A stretch of 7,891 bases of DNA from GCA-2687515 sp963582805. GTDB taxonomy: Bacteria > Pseudomonadota > Alphaproteobacteria > Rhodospirillales > UBA2165. A program made the position numbers and the translations under genes. Shown piece by piece: positions 5,818 to 7,891 of this stretch (within the stretch, counting starts at the first letter, position 1; every line of letters begins with the position of its first letter). Location of the stretch: the NCBI GenBank assembly GCA_963582805.1, contig CAUZTZ010000198.1, positions 1-7,891 on the forward strand. The letters are read 5' to 3'. The notes under the pieces were generated by a model. That model was given only the letters and a program-made list of their open reading frames with translations. It was not told the origin of the DNA and searched no databases.

Positions 5818-5865
5818 GGCCGCGGCAAATACGCGATATTGAATTTCTGAATTTAGGAGAGGCAA

Positions 5866-7891
5866 ATGCTTATAAAAAGAACGAATAGGGTAGCGAACGG
5901 CACCCGTTTGTCGAAAGCGCTCGCAAATTTGACTGGTGGTGCCCTTGATCGACGGGCATTCTTGAAAAAATCAGGTTTGACAATAGGCGGTCTCGCCGCC
6001 GCGTCGGCCCTGTCTCTTGGCCGCGTTGAAGAAGCCCAAGCGCAAGGCGCGGCTTCCGGCACGCTCAAAAATATTAAAACGGTCTGTAACCACTGCGCCG
6101 TCGGCTGCACCATCATTGCCGAAGTCGATAAGGGCGTCTGGGTCGGTCAGGAACCTGGCTGGGATAGCCCAATCAATCAGGGCGCCTACTGCGCCAAGGG
6201 CGCTTCGGTGCGTGATCTTGCGCATGGCGAACGCCGGCTGAAATATCCGATGAAGCTGACCGGTGGCAAATGGCAGCGCATGAAGTGGGACGACGCCATC
6301 AATGAAATTGGCGACCGCCTCCTGAAGATTCGCAAGGATTCCGGGCCGGATTCGGTTTACTGGCTGGGTTCCGCCAAGTACAGCAACGAACAAGCCTATC
6401 TGTTCCGGAAATTCTACGCCTTCTGGGGCTCTAACAATGGCGACCATCAGGCCCGAATTTGCCATTCAACGACGGTGGCCGGCGTCGCCAACACATGGGG
6501 CTACGGCGCCATGACCAACAGCATGAATGATATTCAAAACTCGCGCTCGATCTTGCAAATCGGCGGCAATCCAGCCGAGGCCCATCCGGTTGCAATGTTG
6601 CACATGCTGAAGGCCAAGGAACAGAACAACGCGCCGCTGATTGTTTGCGATCCGCGCTTTACCCGCACCGCGGCCCATGCCGACGAATATGTCCGCATGC
6701 GTCCGGGCACCGACGTTCCGTTGGTCTGGGGCATTCTCTGGCACATTCTGGAAAACGGCTGGGAAGACAAGGAATTCATACGCCAGCGCGTTTGGGGCAT
6801 GGACCAGATCCGAAGCGAAGTCAAAAAATGGAACCCAAAGGAAACCGAACGCGTAACCGGCATACCGGGATCGCAGTTGCGGCGGGTTGCCAGGACATTG
6901 GCCAACAACCGTCCGGGCACGCTAATTTGGTGCATGGGCGGGACCCAGCATACAAACGGCAACAATAACACTCGGGCCTACTGCGTGCTGCAGCTGGCTT
7001 TGGGAAATATGGGCGTTGCCGGTGGTGGCACCAATATTTATCGGGGCCACGACAATGTGCAGGGCGCCACGGATATGTGCGTGCTGTCGCATTCGCTGCC
7101 CGGATATTATGGCCTCAGCGCCGGTTCGTGGAAACATTGGGCTCGGGTGTGGGATGTATCCTTTGACTATATCAAGGGCCGCTTCGCCACTCAGAAACTG
7201 ATGACCAGCAAAGGCATTCCGGTGTCCCGCTGGATCGACGGTGTTCTCGAAGACAAAAAGAACATCGATCAGCCGGACAATGTTAAGGGCATGATTTTCT
7301 GGGGCCACGCGCCGAACTCGCAAACCCGCGGCGTGGAAATGAAAAAGGCCATGGAAAAGCTCGACACCCTGGTCGTCATCGATCCCTATCCGACGGCGAC
7401 GGCGGTGATGCATGACCGCCAGGACGGCGTTTATTTACTGCCGGCGGCGTCGCAATTCGAAACCTACGGTTCGGTGACAGCGTCCAACCGGTCCTTCCAG
7501 TGGCGTGAAAAGGTGATCGAACCTCTGTTCGAATCGAAACCCGATCACGAAATCATGTATTTGTTCGCCAAGAAGTTCGGCATGGACAAGGAGATGTTCA
7601 AGAATATCAAAGTGAACAAGAACGAGCCGCTGATCGAGGATATCACGCGCGAGTTCAACAAGGGCATGTGGACCATCGGTTATACCGGCCAGTCGCCGGA
7701 ACGGATGCGCGCCCACATGGCCAACCAGCATACCTTTAACCAGCGGACCATGCAGGCCGAAGGCGGTCCGGTGGACGGCGAATTCTACGGCTTGCCGTGG
7801 CCCTGCTGGGGTACCCCGGAGATGAAACATCCGGGCACACCCATCCTATACGATACGTCGCGCCCGGTGGCCGAGGGCGGATTGAACTTCA
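5866..7891 (+). CDS. fdhA: Formate dehydrogenase catalytic (alpha) subunit, periplasmic, Cys type (N-terminal part)
   Basis: The open frame gives 675 codons and runs off the right edge; the usual length is roughly 950 residues, so the C-terminal cofactor-binding domain is largely missing. It oxidises formate to CO2 with a bis-pterin Mo or W cofactor. Seen in order: a Tat signal DRRAFLKKSG (28-37) with a hydrophobic segment and an AQA-type cleavage region; a [4Fe-4S] site Cys74-x2-Cys77-x3-Cys81-x27-Cys109, with Lys111 in the CAKG motif; the active-site pair Cys199-His200 in ARICHSTTV, a TGC codon and not TGA, so the metal ligand is cysteine; GGNPAEAHP (233-241); and YRGHDNVQG (392-400), whose Arg393 probably corresponds to Arg333 of E. 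coli FDH-H. The RGHxN form resembles the periplasmic FdnG branch more than FDH-H. AGGAGAGG (5855-5862) precedes the ATG. It is third in the operon after torD and the small Tat gene; electron-transfer subunits fdhB and fdhC are expected downstream. Confidence 0.96.
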   Translation, partial: MLIKRTNRVANGTRLSKALANLTGGALDRRAFLKKSGLTIGGLAAASALSLGRVEEAQAQGAASGTLKNIKTVCNHCAVGCTIIAEVDKGVWVGQEPGWDSPINQGAYCAKGASVRDLAHGERRLKYPMKLTGGKWQRMKWDDAINEIGDRLLKIRKDSGPDSVYWLGSAKYSNEQAYLFRKFYAFWGSNNGDHQARICHSTTVAGVANTWGYGAMTNSMNDIQNSRSILQIGGNPAEAHPVAMLHMLKAKEQNNAPLIVCDPRFTRTAAHADEYVRMRPGTDVPLVWGILWHILENGWEDKEFIRQRVWGMDQIRSEVKKWNPKETERVTGIPGSQLRRVARTLANNRPGTLIWCMGGTQHTNGNNNTRAYCVLQLALGNMGVAGGGTNIYRGHDNVQGATDMCVLSHSLPGYYGLSAGSWKHWARVWDVSFDYIKGRFATQKLMTSKGIPVSRWIDGVLEDKKNIDQPDNVKGMIFWGHAPNSQTRGVEMKKAMEKLDTLVVIDPYPTATAVMHDRQDGVYLLPAASQFETYGSVTASNRSFQWREKVIEPLFESKPDHEIMYLFAKKFGMDKEMFKNIKVNKNEPLIEDITREFNKGMWTIGYTGQSPERMRAHMANQHTFNQRTMQAEGGPVDGEFYGLPWPCWGTPEMKHPGTPILYDTSRPVAEGGLNF

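Noticed and set aside
5819..5826. GCCGCGGC palindrome after the small Tat gene, considered as a terminator
   Set aside because: It has no loop and no following T-run, and lies within a clear operon before fdhA.
6017..6968. Several plus and minus open frames of 70-160 codons inside fdhA
   Set aside because: All overlap the continuous, motif-rich fdhA frame and show no independent ribosome binding sites or family features.

Overview
The window is most likely from a Gram-negative alphaproteobacterium, perhaps of the Rhodospirillales type. This is judged from moderate GC content with AT-rich intergenic stretches, clear Shine-Dalgarno sequences, and the character of the encoded proteins: a cytochrome c of the c550/c2 style, an Mrp-type ATPase with an N-terminal MIP18 domain, and a periplasmic FdnG-like formate dehydrogenase with DUF3305/DUF3306 partners. 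The taxonomic placement is inference and cannot be confirmed here.

The window is one side of a periplasmic molybdenum/tungsten formate dehydrogenase (FDH) locus. From left to right: (1) the N-terminal 164 codons of a 4Fe-4S ferredoxin-like protein on the minus strand, running off the left edge; (2) a 255-bp divergent intergenic region with a two-tier inverted repeat; (3) a DUF3305 gene and a DUF3306 gene on the plus strand, overlapping by 8 nt; (4) an Mrp/ApbC Fe-S carrier ATPase on the minus strand; (5) a 195-bp divergent intergenic region in which I see no convincing site beyond the two ribosome binding sites; (6) an exported seven-repeat WD40 protein on the plus strand; (7) an exported or membrane-anchored class I cytochrome c on the minus strand; (8) a 217-bp AT-rich divergent region with a near-perfect 21-bp palindrome; (9) a plus-strand operon of a TorD-family chaperone, a 66-residue Tat-signal protein of the 'formate dehydrogenase region TAT target' type, and the FDH catalytic subunit fdhA. 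fdhA runs off the right edge after 675 codons; fdhB and fdhC would be expected beyond.

The proposed working picture is as follows. FdhA carries a Tat signal, a [4Fe-4S] cluster site and a cysteine rather than selenocysteine molybdenum ligand. The TorD-like protein would hold FdhA during cofactor insertion and proofread its Tat signal. The 4Fe-4S protein, DUF3305, DUF3306 and possibly Mrp would act in the cytoplasm in maturation or electron supply; this rests on gene association and their chemistry is not established. The WD40 propeller and the cytochrome c are exported and could form a periplasmic electron-accepting or scaffolding pair, which is speculative.

The genes are densely packed and the transcription units alternate in direction. 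Both convergent gene pairs are separated by exactly 8 nt. No tRNA, rRNA, insertion sequence, CRISPR array or phage gene was recognised, and no stretch longer than 300 bases lacks a gene.
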